From Gemmatimonadota bacterium (lineage in GTDB: Bacteria > Gemmatimonadota > Gemmatimonadetes > Gemmatimonadales > GWC2-71-9), in contig QHUU01000054.1 of assembly GCA_003222155.1 (NCBI GenBank), forward strand, positions 1-64,000: DNA of 64,000 nucleotides. Reading direction: 5' to 3'. How positions within the stretch are numbered: the stretch's first letter is position 1; every line of letters starts with the position of its first letter. The notes under the pieces are model-generated. The model made no database searches, had not been told where the DNA came from, and saw nothing but the letters and a program-made list of their open reading frames with translations. Positions 26,220 through 34,702 of this stretch are shown here, piece by piece. Position numbers and translations under genes: made by a program.

Positions 26220-27824
26220 TCACGGCGCCGTCCCCGGTACGGTGGGATAACTGATCCCGAGCTGCTTGAGATACGTCTCGTACTTCGTGGGGTCGTAGTA
26301 GTACTTCCGCATCTGCTCGCGGTACTTCGCCATCTTCTCCGCGTTGAGCCACGTGGCCGGCTGATCGGTCGGGGCCATGAGCGGGCGGTACTTCGTCGTT
26401 TTCGTCTGTACGTTCGTGAAGTAGTCCTTGGCATCGCTCAGCAGCTTGGGCCGCAGCATGAGGTCGAGCAGCGTCATCGCCTGCACCTTGGCTCCGGCGA
26501 TCACGCCCTTGTGCGCGATCGGAGTCGCCATCGCGATGGCGTCGGCCCAGTTGTGCCCCGGCGTACCGGGAATGTTGGCCGGGTAGTAGAGCGTCACCGA
26601 GGGCACGGTCCACGTCACGTCACCAATGTCGTCGCTGCCGGTGCCGGTGCTCGCCTTGGCCGCCTCCTCGGGCGAGCGCAGCGGCGCCACGGACGTGTGG
26701 AGTCCGCTGTCGGGCCGGCCCATCATCACCTGCACGGCCCGCGCCAGCGTCTGGTCCTTCTCGTCCCACGGGGGCATCCCCACGCGCACCGCGTTGGCGT
26801 GCAACGCCTCGGCGACGGGCTTGTTGAAGTGGGGCCGCCAGGCGGAGCCGATGACCTGCACGGTATCGACCGTGGTGAACGTGGCCAGGGCGGCGGCGCG
26901 CGCGATCTGCTTCGCGTCTTCGAACATCTTCGTCACGCGCTCCGGGTCCCGCTCGCGGAAGTAGAACCAGATGGCGGCGGTGCTCGGCACCACGTTGGGC
27001 TGATCGCCGCCGTCCGTGATGACGTAGTGCGAGCGCTGCGCCGGCTCCATGTGCTCGCGGTGGTACTCCCACGCGTTGGCGAAGGTCATGACGCCGTCGA
27101 GCGCGCTGCGGCCGCGCCACGGCGCGCCGGCGGCATGGGCGCTCTGCCCCTTGAACTTGAAGAGCGCCGAGATCAGGGCCAGCGCGGGCTCGTCGCCCCA
27201 CGAGATGCCGTATTCGTCGCCCACGTGCGCGAAGAGATTCGCGTCCACATCCCGGAACACTCCGGCGCGCACCAGGAACGCCTTGCTCCCCAGCTGTTCC
27301 TCGGCGACACCCGGCCAGAGCACGATGGTGCCGGGCAGCCGCTCGCGCGTCATGATGTCCTTCACCGCGAGCGCGGCGAGAATGTTGAGCGGAACGCCGC
27401 TGTTGTGCCCCTCGCCGTGGCCCGGCGCGCCCTCGATGATCGGATCGTGAGACGCCACTCCCGGCTTCTGGCTCGCCTGCGGGATACAGTCGATGTCCGA
27501 TCCGAGGGCGATCACGGGCTTTCCGCTCCCCCAGCGCGCCACCCACGCGGTGGGGATACCGGCGACCCGACGCTCGAGCGCGAACCCGTTCCGCTCGAGG
27601 ATGGCACTCAAGTACTTGGAGGTCTCGATTTCCTGCATGCCGAGCTCGCCGAACGAGAAGACCTGGTCGACCATCTGCTGAGCGAACGTCGCCTGGGCGT
27701 CGATGGCGCGGGCGACTTCCGCTTTGAGTCGGTCGAGCCGCTGGTCGGGGGGCGGGGGCGCCTGAGCGACGAGACCGCGCAGCACGACGAACGGGACGAG
27801 CAGGGGTACCCGGAGGCGCATCAT
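26220..27824 (-). CDS. Secreted M20-family amidohydrolase (AbgB-like)
   Basis: The 534-residue protein begins with a signal peptide (about 1-20, ending GLVAQ). M20 metal-site motifs are visible: LGSDIDCIPQ, a GHGEGHNSG stretch and EEQLGSKAF. The dimerisation domain (SAHAAGAPWRGRSALDGVMT) is typical of the aminobenzoyl-glutamate / indole-acetyl amino-acid hydrolase group. It probably cleaves an N-acyl amino-acid or peptide amide in the periplasm. It runs divergently from fae, with 285 bp between the starts. Given the pABA and folate-type chemistry next door, an aminobenzoyl-glutamate substrate is tempting but unproven. Confidence 0.88.
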   Translation of the reverse strand: MMRLRVPLLVPFVVLRGLVAQAPPPPDQRLDRLKAEVARAIDAQATFAQQMVDQVFSFGELGMQEIETSKYLSAILERNGFALERRVAGIPTAWVARWGSGKPVIALGSDIDCIPQASQKPGVASHDPIIEGAPGHGEGHNSGVPLNILAALAVKDIMTRERLPGTIVLWPGVAEEQLGSKAFLVRAGVFRDVDANLFAHVGDEYGISWGDEPALALISALFKFKGQSAHAAGAPWRGRSALDGVMTFANAWEYHREHMEPAQRSHYVITDGGDQPNVVPSTAAIWFYFRERDPERVTKMFEDAKQIARAAALATFTTVDTVQVIGSAWRPHFNKPVAEALHANAVRVGMPPWDEKDQTLARAVQVMMGRPDSGLHTSVAPLRSPEEAAKASTGTGSDDIGDVTWTVPSVTLYYPANIPGTPGHNWADAIAMATPIAHKGVIAGAKVQAMTLLDLMLRPKLLSDAKDYFTNVQTKTTKYRPLMAPTDQPATWLNAEKMAKYREQMRKYYYDPTKYETYLKQLGISYPTVPGTAP

Positions 27825-27930
27825 GGGGTGTCGTGTTGGGGGTTGCCCGCGTAGCTACTCGTAACGATGCCCCGACCGGAGACCCCGCGCCAGGGCGCCA
27901 TTGCGGCCACAGCGGGCCCGGTTCGCGGCC

Positions 27931-27959
27931 TTGACACCCGCGGGAGCGGCGGACAGGTT
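27931..27959 (+). promoter_or_regulatory. Possible fae operon promoter
   Basis: TTGACA at 27931-27936 is followed after 17 nt by CAGGTT (27954-27959). The -10 is weak, but the same AGGTTAG string sits upstream of the SDR gene at 42742. The leader would be about 145 nt long and ends with a strong ribosome site, GGGAGG at 28099-28104, 5 nt before the fae ATG. The rest of the 27825-28109 gap shows no other gene. Confidence 0.4.
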
Positions 27960-28109
27960 AGCACCCCATCGATACGGTTCGGTAGGAGCTACCCGCAGAC
28001 GCGGGACGGCGTGGCTGTCCACACCCCTCTGGCCACGCTGCTCTCAACACCGCATTCGTGACGGCCGGCAGATGAAACTCGTGGACCCCATCCGGATCGG
28101 GAGGTAGTT

Positions 28110-28625
28110 ATGGCGGCGGATTTCTTCATCGGCGAGTCTCTGGTAGGCGACGGGAACGAGATCGCCCACATCGACCTGATCATCGGGTCGAAGTCGGGGC
28201 ACGCAGGACAGGCCTTCGTCAACACACTGTCGAACAACACCGACGGCTTCACCAAGCTGCTCGCCGTCGTCACCCCCAACCTGCCGGCCAAGCCCGACAC
28301 GCTGCTGTTCAACAAGGTGACGATCAAGAACGCCACGCAGGCGGTGCAGATGTTCGGCCCGGCGCAGGCGGCCGTCGCCCGCGCGGTGGTCGACAGCGTG
28401 TCCTCGGGCATCATCCCGCGGGACAAGGTGGACGACTATTGCATCCTGGTGGGTGTGTTCATTCACTGGGAAGCGAAGAACGACAAGAAGATTTACGACT
28501 TCAACTACCGGGCCACGAAGGAGTCGATCGAGCGGGCCCTCAAGGGCCAGCCGAAGGTCGACACGGTGATCTCTCAGGCCAAGACGGCGTCGCATCCGTT
28601 CGCGGGTGGCGCGGACAAGGGCTGA
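28110..28625 (+). CDS. fae: Formaldehyde-activating enzyme
   Basis: The 171-residue protein matches Fae over its full length: [20 protein letters not shown] with the catalytic-type His20, [16 protein letters not shown], and [20 protein letters not shown]. Fae condenses formaldehyde with tetrahydromethanopterin to methylene-H4MPT and is the entry point of the oxidation pathway. It is the first gene of the island, has the strongest ribosome site seen here, and is followed by a strong hairpin. These features fit very high expression, as reported for Fae in methylotrophs. Confidence 0.97.
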   Translation: MAADFFIGESLVGDGNEIAHIDLIIGSKSGHAGQAFVNTLSNNTDGFTKLLAVVTPNLPAKPDTLLFNKVTIKNATQAVQMFGPAQAAVARAVVDSVSSGIIPRDKVDDYCILVGVFIHWEAKNDKKIYDFNYRATKESIERALKGQPKVDTVISQAKTASHPFAGGADKG

Positions 28626-28651
28626 TCTCTCCGGCAGTCGGCTGATGGCAC

Positions 28652-28680
28652 GTCGAGGGGCGGGACTGCCGCCCCTCGAC
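28652..28680 (+). terminator. Strong hairpin between fae and mtdB
   Basis: GTCGAGGGGCGG (28652-28663) pairs perfectly with CCGCCCCTCGAC (28669-28680) around a 5-nt loop. No T-run follows (TGCGTTTCG), so it could be a partial terminator or a 3' mRNA-stabilising stem. Either would raise fae relative to the downstream operon. Confidence 0.7.
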
Positions 28681-28725
28681 TGCGTTTCGAGTCCCGCGCC
28701 GACTCATCGTGGAGCACGAATCCTG

Positions 28726-29598
28726 ATGCGCAAGCTCTTGCTGCAGCTCGACAGCTCCAGACTGCCGAGCGTGTTCGACCGAGTGGTCGCGTACGACGGC
28801 GGCGCCGATGAGGTAATGAGCTACGGCGGCATCACCGAACCCGACGTCCGCGACCTGATCCACGGCTGCATCTTCACGCGCGGTCCCAAAGACTTGAAGA
28901 ACACCGCCGTATTCGTCGGCGGCGCGGACATCGCCGTGGGGGAGCAGCTGCTCACCGCGGCGACGAAAGCGATGTTCAAGCCGTTCACCGTCTCCACGAT
29001 GCTCGACTCGAACGGCTCGAACACGACGGCGGTGGCCGCGGTGGCGAAGATGGTGCAGGCAACCGGGGATGTGCGCGGCAAGCGCGTCCTGATCGTCGCG
29101 GGGACCGGGCCGGTCGGAATTCGGGCCGCCGGGCTGTTCGCCAAAGCAGCGGCCGACGTGTGCATCACGTCGCGCAAGGCCGACGCGGGCGAGCGGGCGC
29201 GCGATCTCGTGCTCAAGCGCTTCGGCGGGACGGTACGCGCCATCGCGATGCCGGACGCGAAGGAGGCCATCCGGGCCTGCGAGCGCGCGGAGCTGCTGCT
29301 CAACGCCGGACCCGCAGGGGTCATGCTCGTCCCGAAGCAGGCGTGGGCCAGCCGCCCGGGCCTCAAGGTCGTCGCGGACGTGAACGCGGTTCCCCCGCTC
29401 GGCATCGAGGGGGTCGAGGTGATGGACGACGGCGTGACGAAGGAGGGCGTGGTGTGCTTCGGCGCGCTCGCCATCGGCAACCTGAAGATGAAGGTGCACA
29501 AGGCGTGCATCGCGCGCCTGTTCGAGCGCAACGACCTCGTGCTGGACGCCGAGACCATCGCCGACGTCGCGCGGGAGTTGATGGCGCCGAAGTCGTGA
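28726..29598 (+). CDS. mtdB: Methylene-tetrahydromethanopterin dehydrogenase (MtdB)
   Basis: The 290-residue protein begins KLLLQLDSSRLPSVFDRVVA and has AYDGGADEVMSYGGITEPDV (folate/pterin domain). A Rossmann segment VLIVAGTGPVGIRAAGLFAK and the following SRKADAGERA indicate NAD(P) binding, and ADVNAVPPLGIEGVEVMDDG is typical of MtdB. It oxidises methylene-H4MPT to methenyl-H4MPT with NAD(P)+. ATG 28726 was chosen because the longer frame would begin inside the fae 3' end and lacks similarity. Confidence 0.95.
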   Translation: MRKLLLQLDSSRLPSVFDRVVAYDGGADEVMSYGGITEPDVRDLIHGCIFTRGPKDLKNTAVFVGGADIAVGEQLLTAATKAMFKPFTVSTMLDSNGSNTTAVAAVAKMVQATGDVRGKRVLIVAGTGPVGIRAAGLFAKAAADVCITSRKADAGERARDLVLKRFGGTVRAIAMPDAKEAIRACERAELLLNAGPAGVMLVPKQAWASRPGLKVVADVNAVPPLGIEGVEVMDDGVTKEGVVCFGALAIGNLKMKVHKACIARLFERNDLVLDAETIADVARELMAPKS

Positions 29599-29602
29599 GC
29601 CG

Positions 29603-30694
29603 ATGCCCCGCGTGATCGGCATCGACCCGGGGACGGTGAGCATCGATCTCTGTGGACTCGACGACGGCCGCCTGTTCCTCGATCGCTCCCGGCCCACCGC
29701 GGAGGCGCTGGCCGACCCCGCGCGCTTCGTGACCGAGCTCGAGGCGGCGGGCCCGCTCGATCTGGTCGCCGGCCCGTCCGGGTACGGCCTGCCGCTCACG
29801 CGCGTGCAGGACGTCACCGACGAAGATCTGCGCCTCGCGTTTCTCGCGGCCCCCGGAGAGACCGGCGGCATCGGCGGGCTCCGCGACCTGGTGCGCGCGC
29901 TGGCGCGCTCCAAGCTGCCGGTCGTGCTCACGCCCGGGGTGGTGCATCTCCCCACCGTGCCCACACATCGAAAGGTGAACCGCGTCGACATGGGGACGGC
30001 CGACAAGGTGTGCGCAGTCGCGCTCGCGATCGTCGACCAGGCCCGCCGACTGGGATGCCCGCTCTCGGCCACGTCGTTCGTGCTGCTCGAGCTGGGCGGC
30101 GCCTTCACCGCCGCGGTCGCCGTGGCGGGCGGCCGGATCGTCGACGGCGCGGGGGGCTCGGCGGGAGCGCTGGGGTTCCGGGCGGCGGGCGCCCTCGACG
30201 GCGAGGTCGCCTATCTGGCGGGCAGCGTGTCGAAGGCACTGCTGTTTCGGGGCGGCGTCACGACCGTCGCGGGCTGGGAAGAGGAGACCGAGCCGATCGA
30301 TCGGCTGGCCCGTCCCACGACGCCGCGGGAACGCGTCGCGTCGGACGCGCTCATCGAGAGCACGGTGAAGACGGCGGTCGCGCTCGCCTTGTCGGTGTCG
30401 GGGCCCGCAGAGTTCGTGTTGTCGGGGCGGCTCGCGCGGGTCGACGCGGTGAGCGGAGCCATCCGCCGACGGCTCGAGCCGTTCGCTCCTACGCGCGTGC
30501 TCGAGGGGTTCGCCGCGGTGACGAAACAGGCGGCGCAGGGCGCGGCGCTCGTCGCCGACGGCCTGGCGGGCGGGACACACCGCGAGCTCGTCGAGCTGTT
30601 GGCGATCCGCGAGGCGCGCGGCAGCGTGCTCGATCATCTGTACGTGGTCCCGCGCGAGCAGGCGCTCCGCCGGCTGGGCGAGGGGCTCTCATGA
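29603..30694 (+). CDS. DUF1464 (COG2441, acetokinase/actin-fold) protein of the H4MPT cluster
   Basis: The 363-residue protein has an ASKHA-type phosphate loop at the start (IGIDPGTVSIDLCGLDDG), a second loop FVLLELGGAFTAAVAVAGGR (about 155) and an adenosine-like motif EFVLSGRLARVDAV (about 275). DUF1464 proteins were called predicted butyrate kinases but occur in archaea and in bacteria with H4MPT pathways. I infer an ATP-dependent step in cofactor biosynthesis, not butyrate metabolism. It overlaps the ATP-grasp gene by 4 bp. Confidence 0.83.
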   Translation: MPRVIGIDPGTVSIDLCGLDDGRLFLDRSRPTAEALADPARFVTELEAAGPLDLVAGPSGYGLPLTRVQDVTDEDLRLAFLAAPGETGGIGGLRDLVRALARSKLPVVLTPGVVHLPTVPTHRKVNRVDMGTADKVCAVALAIVDQARRLGCPLSATSFVLLELGGAFTAAVAVAGGRIVDGAGGSAGALGFRAAGALDGEVAYLAGSVSKALLFRGGVTTVAGWEEETEPIDRLARPTTPRERVASDALIESTVKTAVALALSVSGPAEFVLSGRLARVDAVSGAIRRRLEPFAPTRVLEGFAAVTKQAAQGAALVADGLAGGTHRELVELLAIREARGSVLDHLYVVPREQALRRLGEGLS

Positions 30695-31824
30695 CGCGCG
30701 TGCTCATCGCCGGCGTCTCCACGCGAGGGCTCGCGGAATCGGCGGCGAGGGCGGGGTATGACGTACTCGCTGTGGACGGCTTCGGCGACCTGGACCTGCG
30801 CGCTCGCGCGCAGTCGGTCATGGTGACACGGAGCGGCGCGCGGTTCAGTATCCGCGCGGCGGTCGCGGCTGCGCGCGGGCTCCGCTGGGACGCCGTCTGC
30901 TACGTGGGCAGCTTCGAAAACCACGCCCGCGCAGTCGGCGCGCTCGCCGCCGGCCGGGTCTTATGGGGCAATCGGCCCGGCGCGCTCTCGGCCGTGCGCG
31001 ACCCGGCGCGGCTGGCGCGCGCGCTGCGCGCGCAGGGGCTCCCCACACCGGCCGTCCGCGCCACGGCGCCGCGCGGTGCGACGGGCCGGGGCGGGCGCTG
31101 GCTGGTAAAGCCCCGGGCGTCGGGCGGAGGCAGCGGCGTGGCAGCGTGGCACGGCGGCTCGTTGCCGCGCGGCAGCTACCTGCAGCAGCGTGTGGCCGGG
31201 ACTCCAGGGTCGATCGTGTTCGCCGCGGACGGGCGTAGCGCGGTGCCGTTGGGCGTGTCGCGCGCCCTCGCGGGCGATCCGGCCTTTGGCGCCGGCGGCT
31301 TTCGCTACTGCGGCAGCATCCTCGTCGCCCCCGAGCAGCCTCTGTTCGGCCACGCGTGTCGCCTCGCCGCAGCGGTCACACAAGCGTTCGGGTTGGTGGG
31401 CGTCAACGGTATCGATTTCGTCGCTCGGAGGAGTGTGCCCTACGCGGTGGAGGTCAACCCGCGCTATTGCGCATCGATGGAGCTCGTCGAGCGGGCGCAC
31501 GGGATTTCGATCTTCGAGGTGCATGCTCGCGCGTGCGCAGGGGAGCTCCCCCACTTCGAGATCACGGGGCCGGGCCCGGCGGGCGTACTCGGGAAGGCGA
31601 TCGTGTTCGCCCGGGAGGACGTGGTCCCGGAAGAGACGCCGCACTGGCTGGCGCACGACGACGTGCGCGACGTGCCTCCGCCCGGCGAACGCATCGAGCG
31701 GGGCCATCCCATCTGTACGGTGTTCGCGCAGGGGCGCACGGTCGCCGCGTGTCGTGCGGCGCTCGGCGCCCGGGCGCGCACCCTGTACCGCCGCCTGGAA
31801 GCACACCACGCGAGGTCCGCGTGA
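30691..31824 (+). CDS. ATP-grasp ligase of the H4MPT cluster (COG2232-like)
   Basis: The 377-residue protein starts with a Rossmann-like VLIAGVSTRGLAESAARAGY. The ATP-grasp fold is shown by WLVKPRASGGGSGVAAW (about 130) and the metal-binding VGVNGIDFVARRS and VEVNPRYCASMELVERAHG (about 270). It resembles the predicted carboligases found next to C1-transfer genes in methylotrophs. It likely joins an amine and a carboxylate in methanopterin or methylofuran synthesis (the tyramine-glutamate ligase step has no other candidate here). The substrate is inference. Confidence 0.78.
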   Translation: MTRVLIAGVSTRGLAESAARAGYDVLAVDGFGDLDLRARAQSVMVTRSGARFSIRAAVAAARGLRWDAVCYVGSFENHARAVGALAAGRVLWGNRPGALSAVRDPARLARALRAQGLPTPAVRATAPRGATGRGGRWLVKPRASGGGSGVAAWHGGSLPRGSYLQQRVAGTPGSIVFAADGRSAVPLGVSRALAGDPAFGAGGFRYCGSILVAPEQPLFGHACRLAAAVTQAFGLVGVNGIDFVARRSVPYAVEVNPRYCASMELVERAHGISIFEVHARACAGELPHFEITGPGPAGVLGKAIVFAREDVVPEETPHWLAHDDVRDVPPPGERIERGHPICTVFAQGRTVAACRAALGARARTLYRRLEAHHARSA

Positions 31825-33083
31825 GCGCCGCCGCCCGGACCGTCGAGCACGCCACCTGCCTCGGCTGCGGTTGCGCCTGCGACGATATCACGGTCGTGGT
31901 CCAGCGCGGCCGCCTCACGGAAGCGAAGCGGGCGTGCGCGCTGGGCACCGCCTGGTTCGGAGACGGCCAGGTGCCGGACGTGGTCCGGATACGTGGCCGG
32001 GCAGGGACGCTCGAGCGAGCTCTCAGCGAGGCGACGAGGCTCCTCAGGGAGGCGAAGCGCCCGCTCGTTTATCTCGCGGGGGACATTTCCTGCGAAGTGC
32101 AGCGCGACGCCGTCGCGATCGCCGATCGGCTCAAGGGCGCGATTGACAGCCTGGCCGGTACGGCCGCCCCAGGCGTGCTCGCCGCGCAGCGCCGGGGACG
32201 CGCGGGCGCGACGCTCGGCGAGCTGCGCCAGCGCGCCGATCTCGTGGTGTTCTGGGGCGTGGACCCCGACGCGCGCTATCCGCGCTACAGCGCGCGCTAT
32301 GCCGTCGATCCCGTGGGCCTCGCCGTGCCCGCCGGGAGACGGAGTCGTCGTGTGATCGCCGTGGATGTGGGCGACGCCCGCGGTCCGGCGGCCGCTGACG
32401 GCCGCGTGGCGATCCCGCCCGATGCCGAGCTCGATGCGCTCGGTGCCATGCGCGCGCAGGTCCAGGGGCGGACCGTGGCGCCTGACGGGCCGTTCGGGAC
32501 GGCGATCGCCTTGGTCCACGAGATGACCAAAGCGCGATACGTGGCCCTAGTAGCCGACGCGGAGCCGGGCCCGACGCCCTCGGACCCGGACCGTGCGGAA
32601 GCTCTGATCGCGCTGGCGCAGGCCCTGAACGACCCCACGCGGTGCGCCCTCTCGACGCTCCGCGGCGGCGGCAACCGCTCGGGAGCGGATGCCGTACTCA
32701 CGTGGCAGACCGGGTTCCCGTTCGCGGTGGACTTCGGGCGCGGGTATCCGACCTACCGGCCTCACGCCGGCGCGGCCGAGCGCCTCGCGGGGGGCGAGGT
32801 GGACGCGGCGCTCGTGATCGGCGCGCCGGCGACGCTGCCCGATTCCATCGCCCGCGGGTTGGGCGGCGTCGCCACGATCGCGATCGGTCCGCGGGCGAGT
32901 GCCGCGGGGTGGAAACCCGTGGTCGCAGTGGACACGGGTGTCGCGGGCATTCACGAGGGCGGCACCGCGTTCCGGATGGACGACGTGCCGCTGCCGCTGC
33001 GACCGGCCTTCGGCGGGGAGGACGTGCGCAGCGCGGCATCCACCGTACGCGCGCTACGCGAGCGGCTGGAGGGTGCCGCGTGA
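31821..33083 (+). CDS. fhcB: Formyltransferase/hydrolase complex subunit B
   Basis: The 420-residue protein is homologous to the molybdopterin-fold FwdB/FmdB subunit. It keeps a Cys cluster near the N-terminus (C13, C16, C18, C20 in ATCLGCGCACDD) and the LTWQTGFPFAVDFGRGYPTY and GTAFRMDDVPLPLRP segments. The region that in FwdB carries the tungsten-ligating Cys (about residues 110-125, here SLAGTAAPGVLA) has no cysteine. This agrees with the bacterial complex acting as a formyltransferase/hydrolase and not as a formylmethanofuran dehydrogenase. It is part of the fhcBADC block with 4-bp overlaps throughout. Confidence 0.93.
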   Translation: MSAAARTVEHATCLGCGCACDDITVVVQRGRLTEAKRACALGTAWFGDGQVPDVVRIRGRAGTLERALSEATRLLREAKRPLVYLAGDISCEVQRDAVAIADRLKGAIDSLAGTAAPGVLAAQRRGRAGATLGELRQRADLVVFWGVDPDARYPRYSARYAVDPVGLAVPAGRRSRRVIAVDVGDARGPAAADGRVAIPPDAELDALGAMRAQVQGRTVAPDGPFGTAIALVHEMTKARYVALVADAEPGPTPSDPDRAEALIALAQALNDPTRCALSTLRGGGNRSGADAVLTWQTGFPFAVDFGRGYPTYRPHAGAAERLAGGEVDAALVIGAPATLPDSIARGLGGVATIAIGPRASAAGWKPVVAVDTGVAGIHEGGTAFRMDDVPLPLRPAFGGEDVRSAASTVRALRERLEGAA

Positions 33084-34702
33084 CGACGCCCAGCCGCCTG
33101 AGGATCGCCGGTGGCACGGTTTACGACCCCGCGAACGGAGTGGACGGCGCGGTGCAAGACGTATGCATCGAGGGTGACCGCATCGTCGCGGAGCTGCCGG
33201 CGGGGGTGCCACGCCTCGACGTCCGCGGGATGGTGGTGATGCCGGGCGGCGTGGACATCCACGCGCACGTCGCCGGGTCGAGCGTGAACCACGCGCGTCG
33301 CCTGCTGCCGGAGGAGCACGCAGCCGATCCCGTGCCGGCACCGCCGCTGGCGGACGGTGCGCCGGCACGCTCCGGAACGGGCGGAACGGTGCCGAGCACG
33401 TTCGCCACCGGGTATCGCTACGCGGGGCTCGGCTACACCACTGCGATGGAAGCGGCGGTGGCCCCGCTTGCGGCGCGACACGCGCACGCCGAGCTCGACG
33501 ATACGCCGATCATCGACTCGGGGTTCTACGTGCTGCTCGGCAACGACGATTATCTGCTGCGCCAGATCGCGGCGGGGGAGACGGCGCGGGCACGGGACTA
33601 CGCCGGCTGGCTGCTGGGCGTGACCCGGGCGTATGCGATCAAGATCGTGAACCCGGGCGGGGTGACCGTGTGGAAGGGTGGCGGCCGCAACGTGAGCGGG
33701 CTGGACGACGTCGTGGGGTCGAGCGCGGTCACGCCGCGCAAGATCCTCGAGACCCTGGCAGGGGCGGCGAACGGCCTCGCTCTCCCTCACCCCGTCCATA
33801 TCCACTGCAACAACCTGGGACAGCCCGGCAACTCCGCGACCACGCTCGAGTCCATGCGGGCGCTCGCGGGCCGGCGCGCGCACTTCACGCATCTCCAGTT
33901 TCACAGTTACGGCGGCGAGCGGGGGAAGGGCTGGAAGTCGGCCGCGAGAGACGTGATCGACTACGTGAACGGCCACGCCGAGCTGAGCGTCGACGTCGGC
34001 CAGGTGATGTTCGGCTCCGCCACGACCGTTACGGCGGACGGGCCGGTCGAGCACCTGCTGTACGCGAGCAGCGGGCGCAAGTGGGTGAACGTGGATATCG
34101 AGCTCGAGACGGGCTGCGGCATCGTGCCGTATGCCTACCGCGAGCAGGCCGCGGTCGCCGCGCTGCAGTGGGCCGTGGGGCTCGAGCTGTTCCTGCTCGC
34201 CAAGGACCCGTGGCGCGTGGTCCTCTCGACCGACCATCCCAACGGGGGCACGTTCCTCTCCTATCCGGAGCTGATCCGGCTCCTGATGGACCGTGCCTAC
34301 CGCGACGAGCGACTGAAAGCCGTGAACCAGAAGCTGTTGGCCGGGAGCGCGCTGCTGGACGGCTTGGCGCGGGAATACACGCTGGGCGAGATCGCGATCG
34401 TCACGCGCGCCGGCCCCGCCCGACTGCTCGGGCTCCCGCAGAAGGGACATCTCGGCCCGGGGGCGGACGCCGACGTGACCGTGTACGCACCGGACGCCGA
34501 CCGGGCGAAGATGTTCGCCGCGCCCCGCTACGTGATCAAGGGCGGTACCGTGGTTGTCCAAGACGGGCAGCTGCGCCGGGCGTCCGCGGGAGCGCGGCTC
34601 GCCGTGCGCCCGGACTACGACGTCGCTGTGAAGAAGGATGTGAAGCGGTTCTTCGACGACTACGCCACGGTCGCGTTCGAGAATTACGGGGCGGAGCCGT
34701 GA
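33080..34702 (+). CDS. fhcA: Formylmethanofuran hydrolase subunit A
   Basis: The 540-residue amidohydrolase-fold protein keeps the binuclear metal site: H61 and H63 in GGVDIHAHVAGS, a Lys at 188 (AIKIVNPGG) in the place of the carboxylated lysine, H240 and H242 in PVHIHCNN, and D385 in STDHPNGGTF. It hydrolyses formyl-methylofuran to formate and the free cofactor, the last step of formaldehyde oxidation. It starts at GTG 33080 inside the fhcB stop. Confidence 0.96.
   Translation: MTTPSRLRIAGGTVYDPANGVDGAVQDVCIEGDRIVAELPAGVPRLDVRGMVVMPGGVDIHAHVAGSSVNHARRLLPEEHAADPVPAPPLADGAPARSGTGGTVPSTFATGYRYAGLGYTTAMEAAVAPLAARHAHAELDDTPIIDSGFYVLLGNDDYLLRQIAAGETARARDYAGWLLGVTRAYAIKIVNPGGVTVWKGGGRNVSGLDDVVGSSAVTPRKILETLAGAANGLALPHPVHIHCNNLGQPGNSATTLESMRALAGRRAHFTHLQFHSYGGERGKGWKSAARDVIDYVNGHAELSVDVGQVMFGSATTVTADGPVEHLLYASSGRKWVNVDIELETGCGIVPYAYREQAAVAALQWAVGLELFLLAKDPWRVVLSTDHPNGGTFLSYPELIRLLMDRAYRDERLKAVNQKLLAGSALLDGLAREYTLGEIAIVTRAGPARLLGLPQKGHLGPGADADVTVYAPDADRAKMFAAPRYVIKGGTVVVQDGQLRRASAGARLAVRPDYDVAVKKDVKRFFDDYATVAFENYGAEP

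Noticed and set aside
28606-28725. N-terminal extension of MtdB overlapping the fae 3' end
   Set aside because: It spans the strong hairpin and is not MtdB-like; the conserved protein begins at 28726.
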